DNA from: an uncultured Candidatus Hydrogenedens sp.
GTDB taxonomy: Bacteria; Myxococcota; UBA4151
Assembly (NCBI GenBank): GCA_902574205.1
Contig: CACGMS010000012.1
Coordinates: 1 to 36,954 of the forward strand
Length of the DNA stretch: 36,954 bases
Direction of reading: 5' to 3'
Each line of letters opens with the position of its first letter. The first letter of the stretch is position 1. Both the position numbers and the translations under genes were made by a program. The notes under the pieces were generated by a model. It saw nothing but the letters and a program-made list of their open reading frames with translations. It had not been told where the DNA came from and did no database searches. Shown here piece after piece: positions 16,272 through 24,816 of the stretch.

Positions 16272-17189
16272 ATGCGAGTGGTCTTTGTGTTGGTGCTGCT
16301 CGCAACCAGTAGTTGCTCGGGGCGCTTGGAAGCTGGCGAACAAAGTCGCGAGGGTTGGAACAAACTCTCAAGCGAAGCGCAACGAGTCGTTGAACACGGC
16401 GGAACCGAGCGTGCTTTTACGGGCAAGTTTTTGAACCATAAAGAACAGGGGACCTACACGTGTGCTCGTTGCAGCGCGCCGCTTTTTCCATCGGGTGCGA
16501 AGTTTAAATCAGGAACGGGTTGGCCGAGTTTTGATCAGGCTTTAACTGGCGCAATCAAAGAAGTGCCGGATGGGATGCGGGTCGAGATTCGCTGCGCTCG
16601 CTGTGACGGTCATTTGGGTCACGTCTTTCGCGGCGAAGGGATGACGACAAAGAATACCAGGCACTGTGTCAATTCAGTGGCGTTGGGCTTTAGTGAGACA
16701 CCGACTCAAGAAGCCTTTTTTGCGGGTGGATGCTTTTGGGGCGTTGAGCATTTGCTCGAGTCGATGCCCGGTGTGCTTAGTGTTCAATCGGGTTACATGG
16801 GCGGTAAGGTTGATAAACCTACCTACAAGCAGGTCATACGGGGAACGACCGGTCATGCAGAGACGGTGAAGGTGGTCTTTGATCCCACGAAAACAAACTA
16901 CGAAATTTTAGCACGTCAGTTCTTTGAGATTCATGATCCAACGCAGGTGAATCGCCAGGGTCCAGACATTGGCCCGCAGTACCGATCAGCCATTTTTGTG
17001 ACCGATTCGCAGCAGGAGCAAACCGTCCTTCAACTGATGAGCGAACTCAGAGGTCTTGGATACAAAGTCGCTACCCAAGTGGAGCCTGCCGAAGTGTTTT
17101 GGCCGGCTGAAAATTATCATCAGGATTATTACAAGCGAACAGGCAAAGCGCCCTACTGTCATAGCTACACAAAGCGCTTTAAAAAGTGA
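16272..17189 (+). CDS. msrAB: lipoprotein MsrB-MsrA fusion, methionine sulfoxide reductase
   Basis: A 305-residue bifunctional enzyme that repairs both stereoisomers of methionine sulfoxide. The signal MRVVFVLVLLATSSC (Cys15) predicts a lipid-anchored envelope form. MsrB comes first: zinc CxxC pairs CARC and CARC(DGHLGHVF), and the catalytic Cys in RHCVNSVALGF near residue 132. MsrA follows directly with GGCFWGVE (catalytic Cys near 153) and a C-terminal Cys in APYCHSYTKRF as a likely resolving residue. The B-then-A order is the reverse of the A-then-B arrangement in PilB. There is no thioredoxin domain, so an external electron donor is needed. GGAGG nine bases upstream fixes the start. The next gene is 51 bases downstream on the same strand. 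Confidence 0.93.
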   Translation: MRVVFVLVLLATSSCSGRLEAGEQSREGWNKLSSEAQRVVEHGGTERAFTGKFLNHKEQGTYTCARCSAPLFPSGAKFKSGTGWPSFDQALTGAIKEVPDGMRVEIRCARCDGHLGHVFRGEGMTTKNTRHCVNSVALGFSETPTQEAFFAGGCFWGVEHLLESMPGVLSVQSGYMGGKVDKPTYKQVIRGTTGHAETVKVVFDPTKTNYEILARQFFEIHDPTQVNRQGPDIGPQYRSAIFVTDSQQEQTVLQLMSELRGLGYKVATQVEPAEVFWPAENYHQDYYKRTGKAPYCHSYTKRFKK

Positions 17190-17240
17190 CCGTTGCGCAG
17201 GGACTTTGACCCTCGCTCGTTGGCGCGGCACAGTACGATC

Positions 17241-19172
17241 ATGCGCTTTCTTATTTTATCCGTTGTGATGTGTTCAGCGTGCAGCGCAACGCCGCCGGAG
17301 CCGCTGTGCGGTAACGGTACCGTTGAAGCCGGTGAAGCTTGTGATGATGGCAACTTAGTCGATACCGATTCATGTACTTCCTTATGCGTGGCTGCTCGTT
17401 GCGGTGATGGTATCGTTCAAGATGGCGAGTTGTGTGAAGGTTCTGAAGAGGAGGGGTGTTACAATTGTCAGCCACGCTGCGGTGATGGAATTGTTGCCGG
17501 TGATGAGGCGTGCGATGATGGGAATTACGAACCTCGAGATGCCTGCGATGATTGCGACCCCGTGCGCTGCGGTGAGGTGTATTTTGACTCCGCAGCGGGT
17601 TCTCCGTCGTTAGTGACTGATCAGGTTGGGGACTTTTCCTTACCGCTTAATGGCGGTCGTACTTGGCATTTTAGCCAAGCCTTTAATGGTTGTGATAGCT
17701 ACCATTTTATCCTTCGAGACGGAGCGGTACAGTACACAACAAGCCTGATCAACAGCGACATGCGTGGATTTTTAGCTGAGCTTCCCAGCAACAGTCACGT
17801 CTTCTTTGGTAGCTTTGCCGGCGGGTCACAGCAGGCTCTGGATTCGATCCGCAACACGCAAGGTGTTGTCGAGGCTGCTCTTGGTCGGTTGAGTCCCGCT
17901 CAACGGAGCGAGTGGGAGGGGCGAATCCATTACATTATGGAGCCGGTTCAATTCTTGAGCGGGCCGATTGGGGATGTGGCTCGTCGTGAGCCACGGTCCT
18001 TTCTCAATTTTACCTTTTCCATCGATCGAGCGCAGCGTTTGCGCGAGCATGGTTTACTGCGTGACCCGACCATGCAGGATTCAAACGTCGATATCCGCTG
18101 GATCGCTGAAGAAGCCAAAGGGTATAATTTTGAATTTGATCGCCAGCAACGCTTGAGTGCCGAAGAGGGCATCACCGAGGTTGTACTCACGGAAGGGCTT
18201 GTGCATGGGGGCGGTGGCACGACCTTTGAGGTCGAGTTGCCGAGCACCGAGGCGCTCGACGCGTTTGATACCATGGCGATCGATATGCTCATGGATTGCC
18301 CGGATCACACTCATGAAAACTGCAACCCTTGGGATTATTCTGCGCCCTTGTTTTTATGCGGAACGACGCCTCGAGAGGGCTGCGGTGATGGGGTGCTTGA
18401 TGAGGAAGCAGGAGAGGCTTGTGATGATGGCAACACGATCGCTGGTGACGGGTGCACGGAGTATTGCGAACTCGAAGAGTCTGGTCGGATCGGTTATTGT
18501 CCAGATAAGGTCGAGTTTGCCTATTGGATCACGACCTATAAACGGCCCGGTCAATGGGTCCATGACATTACCCCGATGCTCGCTCACTTCAAGCAAGGCG
18601 GTAAGCGACGTATGCGCTTCCAGGTGGGTACCAATGGCAAACAGTATCTACTGACGATCAAGCTGCGTTTGAGCGCTACGACACCACAATTTGGAAGACC
18701 TGATGCGGTGGTTCCGATGTGGACGGGTGGGGGCTATGGTGAAGGGTACAACGATGCCCAAGAGCTCAAAGAGGTGACGGTTCCGGCCGATGTAAAACGA
18801 GTCGAGTTTGTTGCGCACATTACCGGACACGGCATGTCAGGTGCTATGAATTGCTCGGAATTTTGTGCGCACAACCATCGCATTCAAGTCGGTCAGGGAC
18901 CGGTTCACGAAAAGGATCATAGCGTCGCCGACGCGCGGCGAGGATGTCAGATGGCGGTCAATGAAGGGGTCGTTCCTAATCAATTTGGTACATGGCCATT
19001 TGGTCGTGCGGGTTGGTGTCCGGGGCAAGAGGTGCGGCCGTGGCGGATCGATCTCACCGATGAATTGATACCGGGAAGTACACAAACCTTACGCTATTGG
19101 TCCGATGTGCGCGGGCAGCCTGGGACAGGTGGTCGTATTCGTATGGTCAGCTGGTTGGTATACTGGCGATAG
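17241..19172 (+). CDS. DUF4215 and PNGase F-like lipoprotein
   Basis: 643 residues from the ATG at 17241, chosen because it gives a lipoprotein signal (MRFLILSVVMCSAC). Residues about 22-110 carry three DUF4215 Cys-rich repeats. Residues about 115-290 look redoxin-like (GDFSLPLNGGRTWHFSQAF and FSIDRAQRLREHGLL), a tentative call. The rest matches the two jelly-roll halves of peptide-N-glycosidase F: NPWDYSAPLFLC near 363, HITGHGMSG, NCSEFCAHNHRI near 537 and FGRAGWCPGQEV near 588. A fourth DUF4215 repeat (CGDGVLDEEAGEACDDGN, about 380-412) is inserted within the first half. From memory of Flavobacterium PNGase F, Asp60 and Glu206 have counterparts, while Arg61 is Tyr and Glu118 is not evident, so glycosidase activity is uncertain. 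Confidence 0.8.
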   Translation: MRFLILSVVMCSACSATPPEPLCGNGTVEAGEACDDGNLVDTDSCTSLCVAARCGDGIVQDGELCEGSEEEGCYNCQPRCGDGIVAGDEACDDGNYEPRDACDDCDPVRCGEVYFDSAAGSPSLVTDQVGDFSLPLNGGRTWHFSQAFNGCDSYHFILRDGAVQYTTSLINSDMRGFLAELPSNSHVFFGSFAGGSQQALDSIRNTQGVVEAALGRLSPAQRSEWEGRIHYIMEPVQFLSGPIGDVARREPRSFLNFTFSIDRAQRLREHGLLRDPTMQDSNVDIRWIAEEAKGYNFEFDRQQRLSAEEGITEVVLTEGLVHGGGGTTFEVELPSTEALDAFDTMAIDMLMDCPDHTHENCNPWDYSAPLFLCGTTPREGCGDGVLDEEAGEACDDGNTIAGDGCTEYCELEESGRIGYCPDKVEFAYWITTYKRPGQWVHDITPMLAHFKQGGKRRMRFQVGTNGKQYLLTIKLRLSATTPQFGRPDAVVPMWTGGGYGEGYNDAQELKEVTVPADVKRVEFVAHITGHGMSGAMNCSEFCAHNHRIQVGQGPVHEKDHSVADARRGCQMAVNEGVVPNQFGTWPFGRAGWCPGQEVRPWRIDLTDELIPGSTQTLRYWSDVRGQPGTGGRIRMVSWLVYWR

Positions 19173-19234
19173 ATCGCTAGTGACGATGCAATCCAAAGCT
19201 TGAGTCTGCACTCAAAAACCGAGATGTAGCCGCC

Positions 19235-21358
19235 ATGAGCTTTCTCGATGGCCTCAACGACGAACAGCGATTAGCCGCCGAGCACCGAGACGGTCATCTT
19301 TTGATCCTTGCTGGTGCAGGTACGGGTAAAACTCGAACGTTGGTGCATCGCCTTGGCAGTCTCTTGGAGCAAGGACAGCCTGCCCATCGGCTCATGGCAA
19401 TTACTTTTACCAACAAAGCGGCTGCCGAGCTCAAAGAGCGTCTCAAAGATTTGGTGGGCAGCAAAGCGGATCGGGTCGTATGCGGTACATTTCATGGCGT
19501 CGCGGCGCGTTACTTGCGGCAGTTGAGTTCACGAATAGGTTGGCCCGCAGACTTCTTAATCTATGATGACGCCGATCAGCGCAGCCTGGTTTCGGGGTTG
19601 TTGTCGAGCGCTGACCAAGTCACACCTGGTGCGTTGATCAAAGCGATGGAGCGATTGCGCCTCAATCCGCAGGTTGCGATCCCCACATGGGATCGCGCAG
19701 GTCAGCTCGCCAAAGCGCGTTTGACCGAGTACCGCGCGGCGTTAGCTAAAGCGGGTGCAGTCGACTTCCAAGGCTTGGTTGAGGGGTTTGTCGCGCTCGT
19801 TGAAGCCGGTCACCTCCCTCCTTTTGATGAGGTGATGGTCGATGAGTTTCAAGATACGGATCGGTTGCAGCATCGGCTCCTTGAGGGGTTTGCTCAACAC
19901 GGTTCACGGGTTGTTGCGGTGGGCGATGATGACCAAAGTATTTACGGCTGGCGCGGAGCGGATGTTAGCGGGATGCTCAGTTTTGAGAAGACTTATCCAG
20001 GTGCAAGCCGAGTCACCCTGGCGCGCAATTACCGATCGGTTCAAACGGTGCTTGATGCGGCCAATCGATTGATTGGAAAGAATCGTGACCGCTTGGGTAA
20101 AGTACTGGTTGGTAATCGCGGTCAAGGCGATGATTTGGAAGTGACTGCTGTTGCCGATGATCGCGCAGAACAACGCCAAGTGGTGCGGCAACTGTCCTCG
20201 TGGATCGATGCCGGTTTACCAGCGAGCGAACTCGCTGTTTTGGCGCGCACGAATGCCCAATTAAGAAGCATTGAAATCGGGTTAGCCGGGGCACGAGTGC
20301 CTTACCGTTTGGTTGGCGGTCGAGCTCTTTTTGAAACCCGAGAAGTACGCGATGTGATGGCCTTTTTGAGGCTTTGGGTTCAGCCTGACTCAGACCTAGA
20401 TTTGCTTCGGATTATCAACCGACCAACGCGTGGGTTGGGTAAAGTGGCCGTGGATAAAATAAAGACATCTGCAGCAGGAAGACCTCTTTTACCCTTTTTA
20501 AGGCAGCATTATGATGAGTTCAGCGCACGCACGCGACGGGGCATCTCGCGTTTGCTTGAAGTGCTTGATCCAGTGCCTTCAAGTGTTCGCGAAGGGCTTG
20601 AGCGGGTGATTTACGATGGCGGCTATTTGGAGTGGGTTTGCCAGCGTGAACCCGAGCGTGCGGATGATCGCGAGGCGAATTTACTGAGTTTGCTTGATAG
20701 CGCTTCAACCCTTGCTGGTCCTGAGGGTGACTTGATTGAATTTTTAGAAGCATGGAGCCTGGCGGGAGGTGCTGACTTAGGTCGAGGTGAGGGCGTGCGT
20801 TTGATGACCATTCATGCGTCGAAAGGACTTGAATTCAGCGCCTTGTGTTTACCGGGTTGGGAGGAAGGTTTGTTTCCCATGCCCGATCCTGAAGGGGGAC
20901 GCTTTGATCAACTCGAAGAGGAACGACGCCTGGCATATGTCGCCCTGACTCGAGCGCGCGACCGAGCCATGATTACTTGGGCGCGCTCCCGTATGCACCA
21001 TGGCCGAACGCTCCCCGGTCGACCCAGTCGGTTTATCACAGACATCGCGGGAGAAGGCGTTCGTGGTTATGCGCACCACCCGCTTGATGGTCGACAGGTT
21101 CAAGCCTTGCCTCAAGCGCAAAGAAAATCGGCTCAGCCGGTTGCTTACGATGAACTCGCTCAGGTTGATTATGGTGACCAAGAAGGTGGCGTATTTGTTC
21201 CAGGCGACCCGGTTGAGCATGAGCGTTTTGGTCGCGGTGTGATTCAGTCGTTGCGTGGCTCGGGGTTGCAGACCAAAGTGGAAGTCCGATTTGCCGATGG
21301 TAGCGTTCGAACGATTATCGCTTCGTTTTTGGTTCCTGCTGATTCCATGGAGTTTTAA
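19235..21358 (+). CDS. UvrD/PcrA-type DNA helicase
   Basis: A 707-residue superfamily 1A 3'-5' helicase. All motifs are present in order: Q-motif region LNDEQRLAAEH, Walker A AGAGTGKT near residue 27, TFTNKAAAELKERL, Walker B VDEFQDTDRLQ, motif III VGDDDQSIYGWRGAD, LARNYRS, RLMTIHASKGLEFSALCLPGWEEGLFP and VALTRARDRAMITWAR. The C terminus (HERFGRGVIQSLRGSGLQTKVEVRFADG) resembles the PcrA/UvrD Tudor-like domain that contacts RNA polymerase. It acts in nucleotide-excision and mismatch repair or transcription-coupled repair. Whether it is the main UvrD of the cell cannot be told from one window. Its stop overlaps the BolA-like gene start as TAATG. Confidence 0.95.
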   Translation: MSFLDGLNDEQRLAAEHRDGHLLILAGAGTGKTRTLVHRLGSLLEQGQPAHRLMAITFTNKAAAELKERLKDLVGSKADRVVCGTFHGVAARYLRQLSSRIGWPADFLIYDDADQRSLVSGLLSSADQVTPGALIKAMERLRLNPQVAIPTWDRAGQLAKARLTEYRAALAKAGAVDFQGLVEGFVALVEAGHLPPFDEVMVDEFQDTDRLQHRLLEGFAQHGSRVVAVGDDDQSIYGWRGADVSGMLSFEKTYPGASRVTLARNYRSVQTVLDAANRLIGKNRDRLGKVLVGNRGQGDDLEVTAVADDRAEQRQVVRQLSSWIDAGLPASELAVLARTNAQLRSIEIGLAGARVPYRLVGGRALFETREVRDVMAFLRLWVQPDSDLDLLRIINRPTRGLGKVAVDKIKTSAAGRPLLPFLRQHYDEFSARTRRGISRLLEVLDPVPSSVREGLERVIYDGGYLEWVCQREPERADDREANLLSLLDSASTLAGPEGDLIEFLEAWSLAGGADLGRGEGVRLMTIHASKGLEFSALCLPGWEEGLFPMPDPEGGRFDQLEEERRLAYVALTRARDRAMITWARSRMHHGRTLPGRPSRFITDIAGEGVRGYAHHPLDGRQVQALPQAQRKSAQPVAYDELAQVDYGDQEGGVFVPGDPVEHERFGRGVIQSLRGSGLQTKVEVRFADGSVRTIIASFLVPADSMEF

Positions 21359-21669
21359 TGAGTATTCAAACGACGATTGAAGAGAAATTAATAGAGTCCT
21401 TATCGCCGACGCGATTACGCATTGATAACGATTCTGGTCGTCATGCCGGACCAGCGACCGAAAGTCATTTTCGATTGGTTATTGTGGCTGATTCTTTTGA
21501 CGGGCTCAGTTTAGTAGCTCGTCAGCGGTTGGTGTATGCTTCGCTTGCCGAGGAAATGGCTGGTCCCGTTCATGCCCTACAGATGAAGTGCTTAACGCCC
21601 GTTGAATACGATGCCGCAAAGGGTGAGGTGACCCTCAAAGCACCGCCATGCGGCGGCGGTCATCGCTAG
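21358..21669 (+). CDS. BolA/YrbA-family protein
   Basis: A 103-residue protein matching BolA: an N-terminal helix IEEKLIESLSPTRLRIDNDS, the signature HAGPATESHFRLVIVADSF, and the C-terminal helix ARQRLVYASLAEEMAGPVHALQMKCLTP. BolA proteins pair with monothiol glutaredoxins in iron-sulfur cluster handling or act as DNA-binding stress regulators. The His and Cys near the C terminus (PPCGGGHR) are outside the usual core. It is translationally coupled to the helicase gene through TAATG. It converges on metF with which it shares a CTAG stop. Confidence 0.9.
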   Translation: MSIQTTIEEKLIESLSPTRLRIDNDSGRHAGPATESHFRLVIVADSFDGLSLVARQRLVYASLAEEMAGPVHALQMKCLTPVEYDAAKGEVTLKAPPCGGGHR

Positions 21670-22613
21670 CTTTTGAGCTGCTTGAGGACTTCGCCCACAG
21701 ATCGGGTGTTTTGCATGATGTAATAATGCAGCGATGGAACCCCCTCCTTGAGCAGTTCCTTGCTTTGTTTGACGGTCCATTCAATACCGACTTCAACAAT
21801 CTTTTTGGGGTCGACCGAGCGCGCTTTAGCCACCAGTTCTTCTGGCAATTCACACCAAAAGGTTTTGGGGAGCATCGAGAGCTGACGTTCGCTCGAAAGG
21901 ATTTTTAATCCCGGAATGATTGGAACAGTAATCCCTTCCTCTCGACAGGCGTCGACGAAGCGAAAATAATGCTCATTATTGAAGAACATTTGGGTCACGA
22001 TGTACTCGGCGCCAGCATCCACTTTCGCTTTAAGGTTTTTTAAATCCTCGGTCATGTTGGGCGCTTCAAAATGTTTTTCAGGATAACCGGAAACCCCAAT
22101 ACAAAAGGTCGTTGGATCTGAGCTTTGGTTTCTATCTAAATAACGACCGTGGTTCATTTCGCTCAGTTGTTCGACAAGATCGCGTGCAAAAGGATTGTTT
22201 GAGCGACCGTCAGCGATGGGCTTGTCGTAACCGTTGTCATCACCACGAATCGCCAAGACATTATCGATACCGAGATAATGAAGCTCGATGAGAAAGTCTT
22301 CGGTCTCTTCTTTGGTAAACCCGCGGCAGATCACATGCGGCACTGCGTCGATTCCAAACTTATGCTGAACCAATGCACAGACACCAAGTGTTCCAGGTCG
22401 TTTGCGCTTGACCACTCGGCGCAACCCTTGAGGCGTATCTTCATAAGAGATCACCGCCGGGTGGCTGGTGATATCGATGAACGGTGGCTTGTGAATGGCG
22501 AGTTCGGACACCAGTTTCATGAGCGACTGGAGGCTGCCCCCGCGGCGCGGTGGAATGATCTCAAAACTAATCGGTGGCTCTTTGGATTGAGCGAGATGTT
22601 CGATGACTTTCAT
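21666..22613 (-). CDS. metF: 5,10-methylenetetrahydrofolate reductase
   Basis: A 315-residue flavoprotein that reduces methylene-THF to 5-methyl-THF for methionine synthesis. The family signatures are present: ISFEIIPPRRGGSLQSLMKLV at the N terminus with the catalytic Glu in FEIIPPR, GIDNVLAIRGDD in the middle, GVSGYPEKHFEAPN, and AGAEYIVTQMFFNNEHYFRFVD. Length agrees with bacterial MetF. It is the last gene of the minus-strand run hbd, ALDH, TPR, metF. A hairpin lies in the 48-base gap before it. The Shine-Dalgarno is weak. Its stop overlaps that of the BolA-like gene on the other strand. Confidence 0.95.
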   Translation of the reverse strand: MKVIEHLAQSKEPPISFEIIPPRRGGSLQSLMKLVSELAIHKPPFIDITSHPAVISYEDTPQGLRRVVKRKRPGTLGVCALVQHKFGIDAVPHVICRGFTKEETEDFLIELHYLGIDNVLAIRGDDNGYDKPIADGRSNNPFARDLVEQLSEMNHGRYLDRNQSSDPTTFCIGVSGYPEKHFEAPNMTEDLKNLKAKVDAGAEYIVTQMFFNNEHYFRFVDACREEGITVPIIPGLKILSSERQLSMLPKTFWCELPEELVAKARSVDPKKIVEVGIEWTVKQSKELLKEGVPSLHYYIMQNTRSVGEVLKQLKS

Positions 22614-22630
22614 AAGGATCTCATAAAGGT

Positions 22631-22654
22631 GCCTTGTTCATCTAACAACAAGGC
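22631..22654 (-). terminator. stem-loop between the TPR gene and metF
   Basis: GCCTTGTT and AACAAGGC form a perfect 8-bp stem with an 8-base loop. On the plus strand TTTT follows directly; on the minus strand, the direction of the genes, ACCTTTATG follows, a weaker U-tract. It may attenuate readthrough from the TPR gene into metF. Confidence 0.4.
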
Positions 22655-22661
22655 TTTTGGC

Positions 22662-23291
22662 TTAGTGTGTGTTTTGATCGGCCTCGGCTTGCGCGAGCGC
22701 TTGAGCCCGGTTGAAAACCTCGAGCGCTTCTTCTGGTTTGTTCTGTTTTTTCAACATCCGAGCTAACGCACGAAGCGGGCGGTGATTTTCTGGCGCCACT
22801 CGAGCGGCGTTGCGAAAAGCGACGCAGGCGCTTCGTATGTCCTCTTTTTTCTCGTGGATAAGGCCCATGCGATGCCATGGACGCCAATCGTCATCAGTAC
22901 GCTCTTGCGCGTGTTGATAGGCACGTAACGCCCGGTCGGTTTTCCCTGATTTGGCGCGGACATCGCCAAGGGCAAGCCACGAGTCACTGTTGTCTTCAAA
23001 GGCGAGCACAAAGCGTTCCGCCGCGCGCTCAGCGCTCTCAAGGTCGTTAAGTTCTAGATTGAGCGAGACCGCTTTTCGGTGCAAGAATAGCGCTTCTGGA
23101 AGCTGACCTAAGGCGGTTTCACACAGGTCTCGCGCAAGCTCGATTCGGCCTTGTTGTTCTAAGACCGTAGCGAGACCTTCGTACGCGTCTGCGTTTAATG
23201 GCGCCTTTGCAATTGCCTCGGCGAGGAGCGAGCGCGCACGCTTAAGATCGCCACTGCGTAAAGCCTCCATACCCATCTGCAGTTCATTCAT
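22662..23291 (-). CDS. TPR-repeat protein
   Basis: A 209-residue soluble protein made almost wholly of about five or six tetratricopeptide repeats, for example GMEALRSGDLKRARSLLAEAIAKAP, GLATVLEQQGRIELARDLCETAL, ALGDVRAKSGKTDRALRAYQHAQ and ALARMLKKQNKPEEALEVFNRAQ. No signal peptide is present, so it is likely a cytoplasmic scaffold for protein interactions. It starts 4 bases after the aldehyde dehydrogenase stop, so the two are co-transcribed. The partner is not evident from the sequence. Confidence 0.85.
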   Translation of the reverse strand: MNELQMGMEALRSGDLKRARSLLAEAIAKAPLNADAYEGLATVLEQQGRIELARDLCETALGQLPEALFLHRKAVSLNLELNDLESAERAAERFVLAFEDNSDSWLALGDVRAKSGKTDRALRAYQHAQERTDDDWRPWHRMGLIHEKKEDIRSACVAFRNAARVAPENHRPLRALARMLKKQNKPEEALEVFNRAQALAQAEADQNTH

Positions 23292-23295
23292 CGAC

Positions 23296-24753
23296 TCAGC
23301 CTAGGTTGATCCAAACCGATTTAGATTCGGTGTAACCTGCAAGAGCAGCCTCACCCAAGTCTCGGCCATAACCACTTGCTTTGAAGCCACCAAAGGGGAG
23401 TGATGGGTCATAGAGGTTGTAGGCGTTCACCCAGACGGTGCCCGCGTCTACACGCCGTACGACACGTAAGGCTCGAGCGACGTCTTGTGTCCAAACCGCT
23501 GCGGCTAAACCGTAGCTGCAATCATTGGCTATCGCGACCGCCTCGGCTTCGTCTTCGAACGGGATAATGCACAAGACCGGACCAAAGATCTCTTCTTGAG
23601 CAATTCGCATGGCATTATCGACATCATTGAATACCGTCGGCTGGATAAAATAGCCTTTTCCGGTGCCGTTATCGTGTGCGCTCCCGCCCGTTAAGCAGTT
23701 TGCGCCTTCGTCTTTTCCGGCTTGGATCAGGTTGAGTACGGAATCAAATTGCGCCTTGGATGCAACCGGACCCATACGCGCCGAGCGCGGATCGCCGGGA
23801 ACCGGTGCTGAGGGTACAAATTTAGCGGCTTGTTCGGCTACGGCTGCGCAGACCTCATTGTAGATTGAGCGCTGAACCAGCAAACGGCTTCCCGCAGCGC
23901 AGACTTCGCCTTTGTTATAGAAAATCCCAGTCATGGCACCGCGTACAGCGGCCTTAAGATCAGCATCTTCAAAGATGATGTTGGGTGATTTCCCACCGAG
24001 TTCAAGGGTCACGCGCTTGAGCGTGTCAGCGGCTTTCTTTTGGATACCAATACCCACCGAGGTTGATCCCGTGAAACTAATTTTATTGACCGATGGATGT
24101 GTGACGATTCGGTCGCCCACGACCGAGCCAGCGCCCGGGACAATATTGAGTACACCCGCAGGAATGCCTGCCTCTAAAGCGAGTTCGCCAAATCGAAGCG
24201 CGGATAAGCTCGACACTTTAGCTGGTTTGTGGACCAGTGAGTTGCCCATGGCTAATGCTGGCGCAAACTTCCAAGTGGCAAGGAGCAAAGGGAAATTCCA
24301 GGGCGTAATCGCACCGACCACTCCGATGGGTTGGCGCAGGGTCATCCTTAAAACGCCTGCCTCGCTCGGTAGCGTGTCGCCCGTGAGTTTGTCGGTAAAG
24401 CCAGCATAGTAATCAAGGATGTTTGCAACCGTTGGGATCTCAATTTTAGCCGCATCAAAATCGGTTTTACCGACATCGAGCGTTTCAAGGCGTGCTAATT
24501 CGGCATTATGCGTTCGCACCAGTCCAGCAAGTTTGCGCAAAACGCGCCCGCGCTTTGCTGGGGGTAGGTCACTCCAGCGTCCATCATCAAAAGCCTCACG
24601 CGCAGAGTCGATCGCTTGATCAACCTCAGACTCGCCGGCTTCAGGGACTTTACAGATGACGGATTCATCTGCCGGGTTGATGGTTTCAAAGGTCGCACCG
24701 CTGGCGGGTTTGACCTTTTCTCCACCAATAATCAGATGTTCAGGAAAGCTCAT
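23296..24753 (-). CDS. aldehyde dehydrogenase (NAD-dependent, betaine-aldehyde type)
   Basis: A 485-residue ALDH. The ORF track starts 12 codons earlier; the ATG at 24753 is preferred because AAGGAG lies eight bases upstream. Visible motifs are VGAITPWNFPLLLATWKFAPALAMGN, the NAD-binding FTGSTSVG, catalytic Glu in TLELGGKSPN, catalytic Cys in GEVCAAGSRL, and EEIFGPVLCIIPF near the C terminus. It oxidises aldehydes to acids with NAD(P)+ in the cytosol. The closest look is to betaine-aldehyde or phenylacetaldehyde dehydrogenases, but the substrate cannot be assigned. It lies 63 bases after the 3-hydroxyacyl-CoA dehydrogenase gene and directly before the TPR gene. Confidence 0.93.
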   Translation of the reverse strand: MSFPEHLIIGGEKVKPASGATFETINPADESVICKVPEAGESEVDQAIDSAREAFDDGRWSDLPPAKRGRVLRKLAGLVRTHNAELARLETLDVGKTDFDAAKIEIPTVANILDYYAGFTDKLTGDTLPSEAGVLRMTLRQPIGVVGAITPWNFPLLLATWKFAPALAMGNSLVHKPAKVSSLSALRFGELALEAGIPAGVLNIVPGAGSVVGDRIVTHPSVNKISFTGSTSVGIGIQKKAADTLKRVTLELGGKSPNIIFEDADLKAAVRGAMTGIFYNKGEVCAAGSRLLVQRSIYNEVCAAVAEQAAKFVPSAPVPGDPRSARMGPVASKAQFDSVLNLIQAGKDEGANCLTGGSAHDNGTGKGYFIQPTVFNDVDNAMRIAQEEIFGPVLCIIPFEDEAEAVAIANDCSYGLAAAVWTQDVARALRVVRRVDAGTVWVNAYNLYDPSLPFGGFKASGYGRDLGEAALAGYTESKSVWINLG

Positions 24754-24816
24754 CACTTGATCTCCTTGGCTTGGACGCGGTGCTGACATGAGTGCAGTCG
24801 ACGCGCAACGTCGGTG

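Noticed and set aside
16216-16434. 72-residue ORF ahead of the MsrB-MsrA gene
   Set aside because: It overlaps the MsrB-MsrA signal region in another frame and lacks a plausible ribosome site, while the fusion has GGAGG.
19200-19215. Hairpin TTGAGT-ctgc-ACTCAA before the helicase gene
   Set aside because: It is followed by A residues on the plus strand, so it is not a terminator for the upstream gene; too short to call otherwise.
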